The notes under the pieces: generated by a model | Databases searched by the model: none | What the model was told of the DNA's origin: nothing | Seen by the model: the letters and a program-made list of their open reading frames with translations, nothing else | DNA from: Vesta saturnalis | Lineage: Eukaryota; Arthropoda; Insecta; Coleoptera; Lampyridae | Length of the DNA: 64,000 bases | NCBI GenBank assembly: GCA_036346205.1 | Contig: JARFJB010002472.1 | Coordinates: forward strand, 6,812,501-6,876,500 | Direction of reading: 5' to 3' | Position numbers and translations under genes: made by a program | In this document: positions 48,001 through 59,403 of the stretch, piece after piece | Numbering within the stretch: the first letter of the stretch is position 1 | Layout: every line of letters starts with the position of its first letter

Positions 48001-48654
48001 AATAATTTACCAATGCTTGATTTTGTAAATAAGTTATTCACTACATGTTTAGTTATAAATAATGAGATAATCCAGTTACTGTATAATATCCAGTTTCACA
48101 AAACAAAGCTTATGTAAAAGATGAAATGTGCCAAAATTGTAAATGAAGGTCGACTTGCATACCTTTACGTAATTAGTGAGTTTCTCCAGATACGGTAGAT
48201 GTAATGAAATAGTGAAAGTTTGAAGGTCAACTTGTTTCAGTAGCTAATTAGGAGGTGTTACCCAGACACGATAGAGATAATTTGATAGTGAAAGGTTGCT
48301 ACAAAATCCAGAAAATAATTATACTAATGATAAGTAGTTTATTTTGGCTATTTATAAGTAACAGAAAAGCGTGTGTCAACCTTCCAAGACGCTCTCTCAT
48401 TACAACAATGGTGATTGTTTATTTAATTACCTGTGCAGATTTTATAATGCTATGTTATAATTACAGCTATGGATTTATCCACCCTAAATGCATCAACATG
48501 CTTTAAGCCTTTTAAAGGTGTTAAGGAGTTGGAGACTGGGGTTGAATAAAAGACTTGGACTCATAGTAACAAAGTACGGCGAGAGGGTAGCTGTATTATA
48601 ATTACTATGTGATACTGAGATTGACTTGCTGCTAAAGATTGAAAAATAGTATTA
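48001..48654. other. No recognisable gene
   Basis: AT-rich DNA between cassette A and a hAT element. An 83-codon plus-strand frame at 48255-48506 is rich in hydrophobic residues but unrecognised. Confidence 0.45.
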
Positions 48655-48699
48655 CTTATAATTAGAGAGCGGATTATATGCACTATAAATGCCGAAATA

Positions 48700-48702
<3 letters not shown>

Positions 48703-48747
<45 letters not shown>
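48703..48747. repeat. (TA)n microsatellite in the hAT left end
   Basis: About 22 TA units between GTGCA and TGCAT, inside the subterminal repeat region, presumably expanded from an ATATGCATAT motif. Confidence 0.95.
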
Positions 48748-48749
<2 letters not shown>

Positions 48750-49015
48750 TTAAAACCTAAAATATGCATCAAAAATGCATTATTAATTCAAAATATGCAA
48801 AATATAAAAAAGTATATATGCTTGTAATTTTTAATAGGAAAAGATAAATTGCATACAAACTTATTATTTTAACATTCAAAATTATGTGTTATTTAAAACT
48901 GCATATTTACTTATACACTATACATTTATAAAAACTGCACCCTGTCATTACTACTTACAAAGCAATTATTATTTTAACATTATTTTAAAATTATGTGTTA
49001 TTTAAAATTACATAT

Positions 49016-50564
49016 TTACTTATACGCTATAGATCTATAAAGATTACACCTCTCATTACTATTTGCAAAACAATTTATAACTAAATATTTTTCCAAGTTT
49101 TCGGGCAGAAAATTTTGGCGTCTGTCCGATAGTATGTTTTTGTACAAAGAAAAACTTCTTTCTACATCCACAGAAGTTATGGGTGCATATTTTAATGCGG
49201 CTAATATGGCCAAATCTAAATTTATATCAAGATCGTCGGAATTTTCCGCAAGTTTCGGAACTTTATTATTAACTTTTAGTAACAACTGATATCCACTGTT
49301 TTTTTGTAAAATTTCATTTAATTTATTAGAAATAGTTTTACCAATATTTCCTGAAACAGCAGAAATCAGCTGTTGAAATTTATTAATTATTTGCATAGAT
49401 TCATTTAATGACAATGCTTCCGTTTCTAATTTAGCAATGGTTGAACTTACAAAATAGTAATTTGCTTTTATAAATGCCAGCTCATTGCGCAATTGTGTTT
49501 TCTTTAAAATGGATTGAGCTTTTTGAACGTAAGTACTTGAATTATCAGAAAGTACCCCAACGCGTAATCTCAGGCTCTGGTGGTAGAGGAATATTAGGTA
49601 ACTTTTCTTTGTACAATTGAATTCGTAACGGAGCTTTTAAAAACACTTTCTTTATACTACTTATTAAACTATTTACTAATGGAAATTGATTACGAATTGT
49701 TTCTGCTACTCTATTAATACCATGTGCGAGACATGTTACATGTATTAAATTTTCATAAAATAATTTTAATTGCTGTCCAGCTTTTACCATATACGGTGCT
49801 GCAGCAGACAGCATTAAAACTATTTTATCTGTTGCAACAATATCAGGAATAAAAAATTGCATGAAAGCTTCGTTTATAAAGCGAACTATTGTTGCATGAT
49901 TGGTTTTCTCAAGAACTTTGGAAGCGATTAAATATGATATACTAGACTGCGCCTCACTTAAATAACCAATCATTAAATTTGCAACATATCGCCCGCAACA
50001 ATCTGTAGTTTCATCTACTATAAAATAAATTTTTTGTAATTTTCTTTATATGCCCCATAGTTTCAAGATATAAATCATTAATATACCTTTTTCGAAGCGT
50101 GCTTTCATCTGGCACTTGCTTTTTACTAATTTTTTCTAAAAATGACCTAAAACTAGGATTTTGCAATTTCTTTAATGGAATATTGGCTTTAACAAGTGCA
50201 CTATACAATTCGAAATTAAATTCCTCTTGTGCATTTCTTTTGGCCGTTTCTTGAAACAACGACTGGCGCAAAGGTGTCTGACAAACTTTTGTTTTCTGAA
50301 ATGCTTCTAATTTTCTTTTATGAAGAGAGGTTTCAATGTGCTGTGTAACTTGAGATTTCCTTTCGCACATGATCCAAGGAAAAATTAGTTTTAAAAATAA
50401 GTATCTAATTGCGTTTAAAAACTGATAAAACGGTGAATTCAATAACCTACATCAATTAATAAGGGTTTAATTTCCGAAATCAATTAAAAATATGTAATGG
50501 TACTTACTATTTTTCCACAGGCTATGCAAAACACTTTTTCATCATCCAGACGTAGCTCGGACAT
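49016..50564 (-). pseudogene. hAT transposase with BED-type finger
   Basis: An ATG at 50564 starts MSELRLDDEKVFCIACGK with the first two zinc ligands of a BED finger. A GT-AG interval of 61 nt (50507-50447) may be an intron. The frame 50442-50011 then holds the His ligands (HIETSLHKRK) and NFELYSALVKANIPLKKLQNPSF, then PDESTLRKRYI. The core frame (49973-49545) includes YLIASKVLEKTNHATIVRFI, VLMLSAAAPYM and LIHVTCLAHGINRVAETIR. The C-terminal dimerisation frame (49492-49016) has KYAPITSVDVERSFSLYKNI and NLEKYLVI. Frames are broken between the blocks. The third block is the best conserved. Confidence 0.85.
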
Positions 50565-51359
50565 ATTTTTTATCCATACTTGAACTAAACTATTTTTAAC
50601 TTTCGGCGTCTTGAAGTTCACTTAACAAAGTCGTACCATTCAATTACGTCTTCGCCCAAAGAATGTTTAAAATTTTGCATTTTGTCCGTTACTCTCAAAT
50701 TATTTTCAAGAAGGATTAACTAACTAAACACTTACCTTGAAAAAGTCTAAATAACTTTAACCCTTGATTGCGGGAATTCCCTCAATCAATGCTTTAACTA
50801 TCTACTTAGGTATCATTGGAATTTTCAAATACTACGAAATAGCGGCATTGAAACTTCATAATCCGGAAGTATAAACGTTGCACTTAACTGCAGGTAATAA
50901 TCTTTCTTTAAACCTGTCTTATTCATATAAAAATACATTTCTTAGTTAGACATAATAACAAAATTTAAAATAAGTTAGAATAATGCGTTTTAAGGCGAAT
51001 TTGGAAGATATAAAAAAAATGCGAAATATATGTTAATAATGAATAAAAAGGCAAATTATGCATAAAATTGCAATATATGCAGTATTTGGCGAAATATGCA
51101 AAATATGCAAAAATTAATTAATGTCAAATGATTGCATTTAGTGTAATTCGTCTAAAAACAAAACGATATTCTTCAACTATAAAAAATAAGCGATATGCAT
51201 TTTGCATAAAATCCTCATTCTACTTATAATGAATTATTAAAAACCCCTTTACCTTTTTTTATTACCGGTAATAACCAAAGTGTTTTGACAGAACACGATT
51301 TCAGATCAACACCTTGAATTTATTTCTATATTAACTCCGCAAAAAAAGCAAAATGGTCG

Positions 51360-51760
51360 TGGGCTTTGATTATGACGTCATACAAAATTTGCTTAAGTCT
51401 TATAATTAAAATAAAATGACAGCCACCAATCAGAAACCAGGGGACCTCCGATACCTGTCTTATGAAACCCTTACTAGAATACTATTTCCGGCCATGGTCG
51501 ACAAAGTGGCCGACAAATGGCCACTAAAATAGTTGGCAACTCACGTCCCGCAACCAATCAGAAACCAGGGGGCGGAGTCTATAGAACAATCAGAAACCAG
51601 GTGTGAGGCCCCGTCCGCAGGCCCTCCAAGCAGAACACTGTACGCGCGCGCATTTGCCCACCCTCCAGGTGTTGAACTGTCAAAAAGACGTTAATTAGGC
51701 ATTTTGAACTACGCAACGCTGACGTCACAAACTCCGCCTCTAACAGCTGATTTTGGACAA
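51360..51760. promoter_or_regulatory. Cluster of CCAAT, GC-box and CRE motifs
   Basis: CAATCAGAAACCAGG occurs three times (51427-51441, 51555-51569, 51587-51601 within about a base), each an inverted or direct CCAAT-type box. GGGGGCGGAGTC lies at 51568. TGACGTCA lies at about 51374 and TGACGTCAC near 51719. The stretch is less AT-rich than its surroundings and contains GCGCGCGC. It could be a promoter or part of a non-autonomous element; no gene start follows. Confidence 0.4.
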
Positions 51761-52811
51761 CTTGTGTTAGCGTTTCATACCTACGTGTTTTGTTGTGATT
51801 TTTGAGTGTTTTATTCAGAAAAAATCGTGATAATTGGCTTACTGTAGTGTTAGTATATAACGTTAAGATATTTCATAGTTAATTAGTGAACATTTTTAGT
51901 GTATATTATAGTTGGGTTAGATTTTATGAATCGTGGCTTTACGACATTGCAATAGAAATTTGTAAGTATTATGTACTTGCTTTAATAAAGTAAAGCCCAT
52001 GTGAAGTGTAGTAAATTCCAAAAAACTGGCTTTAGGTGATTCCACCATCTGCTTGTGAAATATAAGATATCGAGCCTGCCGGTGTTATCCCTATTAGAAC
52101 TTTGGTAGTGTTATGATGTATATAGGTAAATCAAGTTGTGCACTGTATTTTCAATTTTTTTGTCTTTTGAAATCTACTTTCAAAGCAATCTATAATTATA
52201 TTTAAAAGAACATGGCATTACTTTCATTAACTTGTGTCTTTAGGGCCATAGAATAAATTTACATTTAACGTCGAATAGAAAATTCTAGAAATAGTTGGGA
52301 TACTAACATTAAATGTATGAGACACCAAAGTAACATCTAAATTTAACCTGAGTTTTATTAACACTATCAAAAAATTATTGAACTTATTTGTAATAACTGC
52401 TTGTGGTGCTATTTTGATATAAGGTTCAATTTTATAAATATTATATTGAAAGCCTTATAGCTTGGTATTCCAGTGTAGTAACGAATCTATAACATACACA
52501 TTTTAACATATTATAGCCAAAAGAGCCCCTATCTTGGATGTAATTCTTTAATTTGACGAGTTTGATGATAACTAACCTAAAAATCGCACGAACTTCTCAA
52601 TATTATGTAGGATAATCGTTCACTTCATTCAAGTATTTCTGGTGAATTGTATCAATACAATCCTCACCTGCAGTATTAGCACAGAAACATTTTCACCGTC
52701 TACGATTTTCGATAAAATTGTCAGAAAACAGTCACATCCCATAAGAACGTGTGTTAAAGCTGCCCACTAGGCGTCACACGTTGTGACGTCACTTGAAAAT
52801 GCCTAATTAGG
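51691..52811. mobile_element. Possible non-autonomous element with TAATTAGGCATTTT ends
   Basis: TTAATTAGGCATTTT at 51691 and its complement AAAATGCCTAATTAG ending at 52811 are inverted. Both are followed internally by TGACGTCAC within 30 bp. The 1.1 kb between them has no coding sequence. No target duplication was found. Confidence 0.4.
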
Positions 52812-53155
52812 AGTGAAAATGTCACATGACCATCCACACCCGTTCCGCACCACTAAACACTAGGGGAGGACTAACAAAGAGGTTCTTAATTAGGGCTGAA
52901 GATACAGTTAAGGGACTGAAATCGCCCCCGAAAAGAAAGCGACCCTCAAAGACAGACAAAAGGTCGCTAATTAGGGTAAAAATACTTTCAAGGGGTTGAA
53001 AATTCCATATAGGGTTGAAAAACGACCCCGAAAAGAAGCCGACCCCACTCTCAAAGACAGCCAAAAGGTGACTAATTAGGGGTAAAAATACCATCAAGGG
53101 TTGAAAATCCCGTTTAGGGGTTGAAAAGGCCCCCCGAAAAGAAGCCGTCAAAGTA
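52803..53155 (+). repeat. Minisatellite, about four units of 81-105 bp
   Basis: Units anchored on CTAATTAGG start at 52803, 52886, 52967 and 53072. Recurrent pieces are GGTTGAAAA, CCCCGAAAAGAA and CAAAGACAG-CAAAAGGT. The minus-strand frame of 125 codons through it (53199-52822) is a repeat artefact with FSGSFF-type repeats. Confidence 0.85.
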
Positions 53156-53820
53156 GGGGTGGGAAATAACGACGGCCACCTGGACGTGGCTTCCCCCACT
53201 CCATTTTGTCCTATTCTGACCTCCTTCTACTGTTAAGTTACACCAGCACTACTATCATTAAACTTATTTATTGGGATTGTGGTCGTATAGTAGTAAAACT
53301 GTAAATTGGGTTTTTTTTTTTAAAATACGAAACCTTTGTTTTTCAGAAAAAAAAAAGGCATACTATGTCAAATTCGATAATTTTAACAGTTTCTAAGATA
53401 TTTACATTTTTAGGTATTTATTACCAACTGCTTGGGAAGGTTATTATTCTTCTGTAGTGTTTGGGAAACAACAACAAAACAAAAATCTGTGTTTCGGGAA
53501 CAATACACGTAACGTCAGGAAATTATAGATCTAATTATTTTAACACAAAACTTTCATATAAGCGTCCACTAGTGTTTGGTTTTCGAGATACAGAGTGTCA
53601 AAGTTAATAACCTGACTAAGTAATTGGTAATAAATACCTAGATAAATGACAATTCTGACCCACATTTCGTTTGTACCAAGAATGGGATTAGATGTACTTT
53701 CATGGAAATTTACGGAAGGTTAAAAATTAACTGTATATTTAATAACTAATTTTATTCTTTTAGATCGCTGGCTGTTGAACATAACTTTAGAAACAAATAA
53801 TAATTGACATTGTTGTGAAT
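53156..53820. other. No recognisable gene
   Basis: AT-rich DNA downstream of the recombinase gene; it may belong to the Crypton element, whose ends carry no inverted repeats and cannot be placed. Confidence 0.4.
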
Positions 53821-54870
53821 TTAAATAAAATTGAATATTACAATTTGTACAATTATGTGATCTTCAGAATTTAATTCGTTAATTGGGTTTAAATATGTAG
53901 AACTTTCTTGTGGAGGCGCATAAGGTATCTCTGAAGAAATTGTGGATGTCGATACCAAAGATGGGCCTGGTTCTGATGACTGTACTATTTTAGTTATTTT
54001 TCTTTTCCCCTCTATGGAGCCTTCAGTATACCCCTCGGCCACATTTGACGATCTCCAGTCCCCGTGACGCTTCAGATCTAAAATATCACCACCGCGCAAA
54101 GCAAATGCAGTGGCGGACGTTCTACGGAAGCAATGTCCAGTACAAAGATGAGGATTTTCCAATTTCAAAAATTCCGCAATTTTTTTAGGCATGGTACCGA
54201 AGGTGTTGTGCCCAATTGGCTGCTTTGTTACCTTGCCATTTCGTACGATTAAAAATAAACGTTGCTCTGAAGGCCGCAGTGCAAGGTACCTTTTAAGAGT
54301 GCAAATCCTATTCGTTCAATGATTACGAACTTCCTAGCAACCCCAGTTTTTGAGTCGGGGATGTTGACAACAACAATGTCAACCTTTACCTTCAAATCCT
54401 TGATACTCATTTTTGTAAGCTCATCACCTCTAGAAGCCCCCGCAACACCCATATTTAAACCGGCCTATAATTTTATACTTGAATAACTAGATTAAACACT
54501 GGCTATATGTACTTACTTTTATGGCAATAAATGCTGTATTTGGTGCTTCTTTCAAAAATGTATTGACTTGGGATATATCTAATACCAATGATTTTTTGGG
54601 TTTGTAGCCAACATTTTGGCGTTTTAAAAATTTTACAAATTTCGATATATCCATGTTATCTTTTAGTTTTATGGCACTTTTAAGCATCGAATAAAATGAC
54701 CAAAGTGTGGATGATTTATATGTTAACGATTTTTCTTCAAAGTACGCTAATAAAATATTTTCACTTACTTTGGTTACATTTTTCTCATTACACCATGTTT
54801 TGAAATTGGTGTATGCTTTATTGTACCTGTCTTTTTAGGTCTCGGGTAGTAAATTTTCAACCGTAGCCAT
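53821..54870 (-). pseudogene. Crypton-like tyrosine recombinase with a 52-nt intron
   Basis: Cryptons move by a tyrosine recombinase. The ATG at 54870 starts MATVENLLPET, followed by an in-frame stop near 54836. The SAM-like DNA-binding domain follows (YNKAYTNFKTW, then LLAYFEEKSL and MLKSAIKLKDNMDISKFVKF). After FIAIK comes a GT-AG intron (54516-54465, GTAAGT to TTATAG, phase 0). The catalytic domain shows GASRGDELTKM (first Arg), DSKTGVARKF, then after one frame change near 54290 TGHCFRRTSATAF (His-x-x-Arg), LKRHGDWRSSNVAEGY (His and nucleophile Tyr) to 53821. All four R-H-R-Y type residues are visible. Two lesions only, so decay is fairly recent. Confidence 0.85.
54465..54516 (-). other. 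Intron of the tyrosine recombinase gene
   Basis: On the minus strand AAA|GTAAGTACAT begins at 54516 and TTATAG|GCCGGT ends at 54465. Both sides keep the same frame (phase 0). At 52 nt it fits typical short insect introns. Confidence 0.75.
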
Positions 54871-55140
54871 AGCAGACGCTCAGAGTTCAGGAGGCGTCAG
54901 GATATTACTTCCTCTCACATTTTAAACTGCTAAGCTGTTTTGATACAAAAAAAAAACACACTCAGTCTGCTACTCAATTGACACACTTGATAAAGATTGA
55001 ATTTTAAAGATTTTTACCTTCCAACCTACATATACATATGTAGGTATAGAAAGTTATGCAAACGACTTTTTTTTCACTATCGATAAATCGACTTATTAGC
55101 TCATTTTACAACTTTTGGACAAGTTTCGTCAAGATCGGCC

Positions 55141-55456
55141 ATGATGTGTGTGGCTGTCGTGTGTCTGTCGTTGTGTGCTGTCGTTTGTGTCTGTCGTGTG
55201 TGTGTGTGTGTGTTCTGTTGTGTTGTTTGTCTTGCGTGTGCGTGTGCGTGTGCTGTGTGCTGTGTGTGCGTGTTTCTGTCTTGCGTTTGTGCGTTCGTTT
55301 CGTGTGCGTGTGCGTTGTTGTTTGTCGTGTGTCGTGTCGTGTGTGTGTGTTTTTGTTGTTTTGTCGTGTCGTGTGTCTGTCTTGTGCATGCTGTGTGTCG
55401 TGAGTGCGTGCTTGTGTTGTGTGTGTGTGTGCGTAGTGCGCGCGTGTGTATGGATG
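55141..55456. repeat. (GTGTC/GTGTGC)n microsatellite
   Basis: Irregular GTGTCGT, GTGTGT and TTGTGTGC units. Cys/Val and Thr/His/Arg frames through it are artefacts. Confidence 0.95.
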
Positions 55457-56499
55457 TATGTTAGTATCCACGGTAACTCCAGAACGAAAATACCTATGTA
55501 ATTAAAATTTTGTATTTAAGCTTGTTTTTATTGGCCTAGAGCTGATTAGATTTTGTGAAATCAAGATTATTATCAGTTTTTGGTTTTTATCAAATATTTC
55601 TAAAACAGCGGCATATTTCAAAGATATAAAAATACCCAGACATAGAACTTGGACATATCGATTAATTATGTTTTATGCAATTTTTTGATACGACGCATTA
55701 AGATAATGCAAGGTAAGTTTAAAAAATAATTAAATATGAATGAAAATAGTTCAAATGTATCATTGATATTTTAAGTTAACGCGTGTTATTTATGTCTATC
55801 TGGAATGAAGTTTTAAACGTCATTCTGACATAGATTACTGTTTTTATTTTTACAGTGTTGCCTGTTTTCGTTATGATCACATGAATGAGGTTGCATATAT
55901 GTATGTCTAGTAATCTCTGTCTGTCTAGAAGTTTTAAACGTCTGTGTGACATAGATTATTGTTTTTGCTTTTAAAATGTTGCATATTTACGTGATGAGCT
56001 TATTATAAAAGTATATAAAGATATAATTATTCTAAAAAAACGTTATTAAAATTATTTCATTTGCTTTTAATTTCCATTCTGTAGGTTGGAAGGTCGTGTG
56101 GTGTTTCACACCAGATATTTATTTTCTAAATACATCCAACAATACAATTCGCCTATTCTGTATGTATGTCTGTATGTGTTTCTTAAATTACAAACGTGGA
56201 AGTTGGAATTTAGGCTTCTGAAAAACTTCCAAAAGTAAGTACCTATAAAAAAATACGTTTGGACTAATTTAAGGTCTGATTTATCAAAAGGGAAATGTCT
56301 CGAATCAACATGAAAATAAAGGTAGGAAATATGCATAGAAACTGACCATCGAGCACACGGCAAGTTTGTAATAAAGTAATCATTAATTCGATTAAACAAA
56401 CATGATTCCTTAGATGCACAATACCTATTTACTCTTGCAATTTCTATTATTTGTTTTTAACTTCTAATATGTATAATTATACCATAGTGATACCGGCCG
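55457..56499. other. No recognisable gene
   Basis: AT-rich. Two similar stretches (55807-55862 and 55927-55985) share GAAGTTTTAAACGTC and CATAGATTA-TGTTTTT, an old duplication about 120 bp apart. Confidence 0.4.
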
Positions 56500-56641
56500 G
56501 GAGAAAAATAGTATTCAAACCTCGGAAGAAAGTACTATTGTAGACCTCACATTACAGATCTCGCCTGACGGCTTGGTCTATAAACGTGATCGGTCTGCAA
56601 ATAGTACTTTCTTAACTTGGTTTGAAATGTACTATTTTCCG
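56500..56641. repeat. Foldback MITE of about 140 bp
   Basis: Arms of about 40 bp: GAAAAATAGTA-TTCAAACC and GAAAGTACTATT on the left, with their diverged complements on the right. They surround about 60 bp. The arms carry AGTACTATT motifs at both inner and outer ends. No target duplication found. Confidence 0.75.
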
Positions 56642-57477
56642 TTTTGGAGATATTTGAAAAGTCAACCCCGCTACCTAGATACGGCCTACCAATATTTCAA
56701 TCGTATGGTAATGTACTATTTTATAATGTATCGCGAATTCTAAAGCATTCAATTTTTTCTATTCCACATAGGTACAAAAAATTATAATGCTAATATATGG
56801 TAAGTATAGTAAAAATATTCCAATTATGTTAGTATGGAATTTACTTATATGCAAATATTGACAATTTGATAAAATAACACATTATCGTTGTTATTCTACA
56901 ATGTACAACATATCTGGATCAACAATTTAGAATGGCATGCTTAAATTATGTAGTAATGATTTTTCTATTTTTTTTGTTTCAATGATTACTGCAAAATGGG
57001 GTATCATTTCCATTTAATACTATTTCCTGACATTTTAATTCTTTTATGGATGTAAATAGTAAACAAAGGAAACTATTGAACTTCATGCCATTGTTTCGAG
57101 GTTCCCAAAATTTTTTTGATAAACTAATCTTTGGTAATTACCACTTTAATGTGCTTAAATGATAGTATATCCTTACTTAAATATTTTAATTATTTCGTAT
57201 CGAATTGAATAACTACGAAAACTATTTATTTAAGCAATTAACCCTATTGTTATTTTCAGGCAACTCTAATTTAAAATTTGTTTGCTTGTATTTTTAATTC
57301 GTACCAAACAGTGACTTTATTAATTATTTTAAGAACATGTATACGAATGTACTTGAGTTTGGTACAATTAATTGCATATTTTATGTATGTCTTATTTTTA
57401 ATAAAATGCACGTATACTACATACATTTCCATAGACTAAAACAACGAAAACAGGCAACATTGTAAGAACAAAACCCG

Positions 57478-57800
57478 TTGTCGTGATCGGAACTTGTTGG
57501 GCCCCCTTGATCAAAACTTTGAATTTGTTTGTGCCCCATCTAGTTGTGTATTTTAAAAGTACATACAGACCCCTGTAATGGTTATGGCGGGAAATATGAA
57601 GTAAGGCGTCTATCACTAAGTTTTAAGGTCCAACGTATGCATCAGGGTCAGAACCCACTGTTACGTACAGTATATTTTGGTTTTAATTCTTTTGAATTTG
57701 TATTCTATTAAGGGGACCTAATGCTAACTTGTAAGACAGGTGTAGGGCTTTCCAACTTGCTCTTGGGCCTTCACCCCAATTGTCGTGATCGGAACTTGTT
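57478..57800 (+). repeat. 21-bp direct repeat, about 300 bp apart
   Basis: TTGTCGTGATCGGAACTTGTT occurs at 57478-57498 and 57780-57800, and weaker similarity (GGGCC-TT-GATCA, GAATTTG) continues for another 45 bp. The surrounding DNA has no recognised gene. Confidence 0.8.
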
Positions 57801-57896
57801 CGGGGGCCTTCGTGATCACCTTGGTGGGAATTTGAATTGACCTAACCTTAAAAACATGCATTTGTTAAGCACGCTTAATATTTTGTATTCATCTAA

Positions 57897-58160
57897 CATA
57901 GAGAGAGAAAAAGATATAAGAGGAAGAATGAGAAAACGGAGACAGGAGACAACAGACAGACAGACGGAGACAGTATGAGACGGAGACACAGACAAGACGA
58001 GACAAGACAGAAGACAAGACAAGAGACAGACAAGACGAGACAGAACAGACAGACGAGACAAGACAGAACAGACAGAAGACAGAGCAGAACAGAAGACAGA
58101 GACAGAACAGAGACAGACAGACAGAGACAAAGACAGAGAAGAGACAGAGAACAGAAGAAA
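57897..58160. repeat. (GACAGA/GACAA)n purine-rich simple repeat
   Basis: AGACAGA, GACAAGAC and GAGACAGA units with irregular phase. Frames rich in Arg/Gln/Thr or Leu/Ser/Cys here are artefacts. Confidence 0.95.
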
Positions 58161-58306
58161 GAAAAAATAAGAAGAAGAAGAACAATAGAATGTAGAGAGA
58201 GACGTTTAAAACGAGAGTCGGGGTACATGGGTGAAACCTCAACCATGCACCTGTCGTTCGTATGGAGTGTGGCGACTGCGATCAAAGTAATAATGAAGTG
58301 TTAGAC

Positions 58307-58813
58307 ATGAAGGAATAGAATGAACTTCTAAGATGGCTTTCATATGTAGAATTACAATTTTTCCGATCCCAAGAAATTGAAAACAAAATTGATTGGGCAA
58401 GTATGAACGAATAAGAATATATTATTTATGATCAACGTTATGAATCTCTATCCAGCGATCTTGGAATTTATTACAAGGGATATGACAGAATTTTGAAAAT
58501 TGTTATGTTAGAAAACTACAACTGCTGTTCTTGCACATTAAATTCACATAGTATAGAAGAACTATTCAATTTAAAGGATATAATAAGCTACAGAATGGAA
58601 TTTCTTGAATCTTACAATCTGATGCATTTTTATGAGAAGTTCATGCAACAAGTTGTTGAATACCGTCGTTTTCGGGAGCAAGAATTCCATGGTATTTATG
58701 AAGACAGTGAAGATGTTATAAATGCTAAGTATAATAATAATTCACATAACACTGTATGCTTAATGGAAATATTGAATTATCGTCATGATTATCTAATATA
58801 TAGCATTTACTGA
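58307..58813 (+). pseudogene. Cassette-B gene of unknown function
   Basis: One frame runs from ATG 58307 to TGA 58811 with in-frame stops at 58316 and 58412. The longest open part, about 107 codons, contains NYNCCSCTLNSHSIEELF and FYEKFMQQVVEYRRFREQEF and is rich in Tyr and charged residues. I do not recognise the family. Its position 80 bp upstream of the PLA2-domain gene and shared strand suggest it belongs to the element. Confidence 0.5.
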
Positions 58814-58896
58814 ATAAATGTATTAATAACTATGATTTGTTTTTGAATGATCTAGATTTAAGTATAAACACCCTGCTTTATCCATCTGGGTAAACA

Positions 58897-59403
58897 ATGT
58901 TAGATAGGAAACGAAAGAGTGCAGGTGGTGTTGGTTTAGTGAATACTCTAATCAATAAACTTCCCGCTGAATTGCATTTACCTGGCTACCAGTATTGTGG
59001 CCTGGTACAGTTAGAGGAACGATTCGCACGCGGTGACCCCTGTATTAATCAATTAGACGCTCAGTGCAAGCTTCATGATATCAGTTACAGAGATTACCGA
59101 GATTTAGAAAGTAGACATAAAGTAGATACAATTTTAGAAAAAAAAAGCTTTAAATCATCAGACGCAACGTTAGGTGAACTAACTGCGGCTTTAGCAGTCG
59201 GTACTGCATTGAGAGAAAAGAGAAAATTAGGAATGGGGTACACGCGTTGAACTAATCTGAAGAGGAAGAAGAAATGCAATGGTGGAAATTTATTGCATCT
59301 ACGAAAAGCAATAGCTAAAAAAATTAAACCTACTGGAAATTTTACAGACACAATAAAGTCGGCACTTTCAACGGCAAAACGTGTAGTAAAAAATTTTGTG
59401 TAA
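58897..59403 (+). pseudogene. Parvovirus-type phospholipase A2 domain protein
   Basis: Related to the PLA2 domain at the N-terminus of parvovirus VP1, which breaches endosomal membrane during entry; similar domains occur in insect and other virus-like elements. From ATG 58897: residues 27-42 PAELHLPGYQYCGLVQ hold the calcium-loop region, and residues 60-70 (QCKLHDISYRD) hold the His-Asp catalytic pair and the following Tyr. The calcium loop lacks its second Gly, so activity is doubtful. A TGA at 59248 breaks the frame; the same frame then continues with a basic stretch (KRKKK, AKKIK) to a stop at 59401. The gene is normally a longer protein with a basic tail, by inference. Confidence 0.8.

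Larger units (their letters stand above)
48663..51222 (-). mobile_element. hAT transposon with perfect 8-bp target duplication
   Basis: The ends TAGAGAGCGGATTATATGCA (left) and, on the complement, TAGAATGAGGATTTTATGCA (right) are imperfect inverted repeats. They are flanked by perfect direct repeats CTTATAAT (48655-48662 and 51223-51230). Many ATATGCA/GCATAT subterminal motifs cluster near both ends, as expected for hAT transposase binding. The element is 2560 bp. Confidence 0.9.

Noticed and set aside
52822..53199. 125-codon minus-strand gene
   Set aside because: Runs through the minisatellite and repeats with its units.
55056..55501. Cys/Val-rich and His/Thr-rich frames
   Set aside because: GTGTC microsatellite translations.
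57815..58304. Leu/Ser/Cys-rich minus-strand frames with a signal-peptide look
   Set aside because: They read the GACAGA repeat in reverse; hydrophobicity comes from composition.
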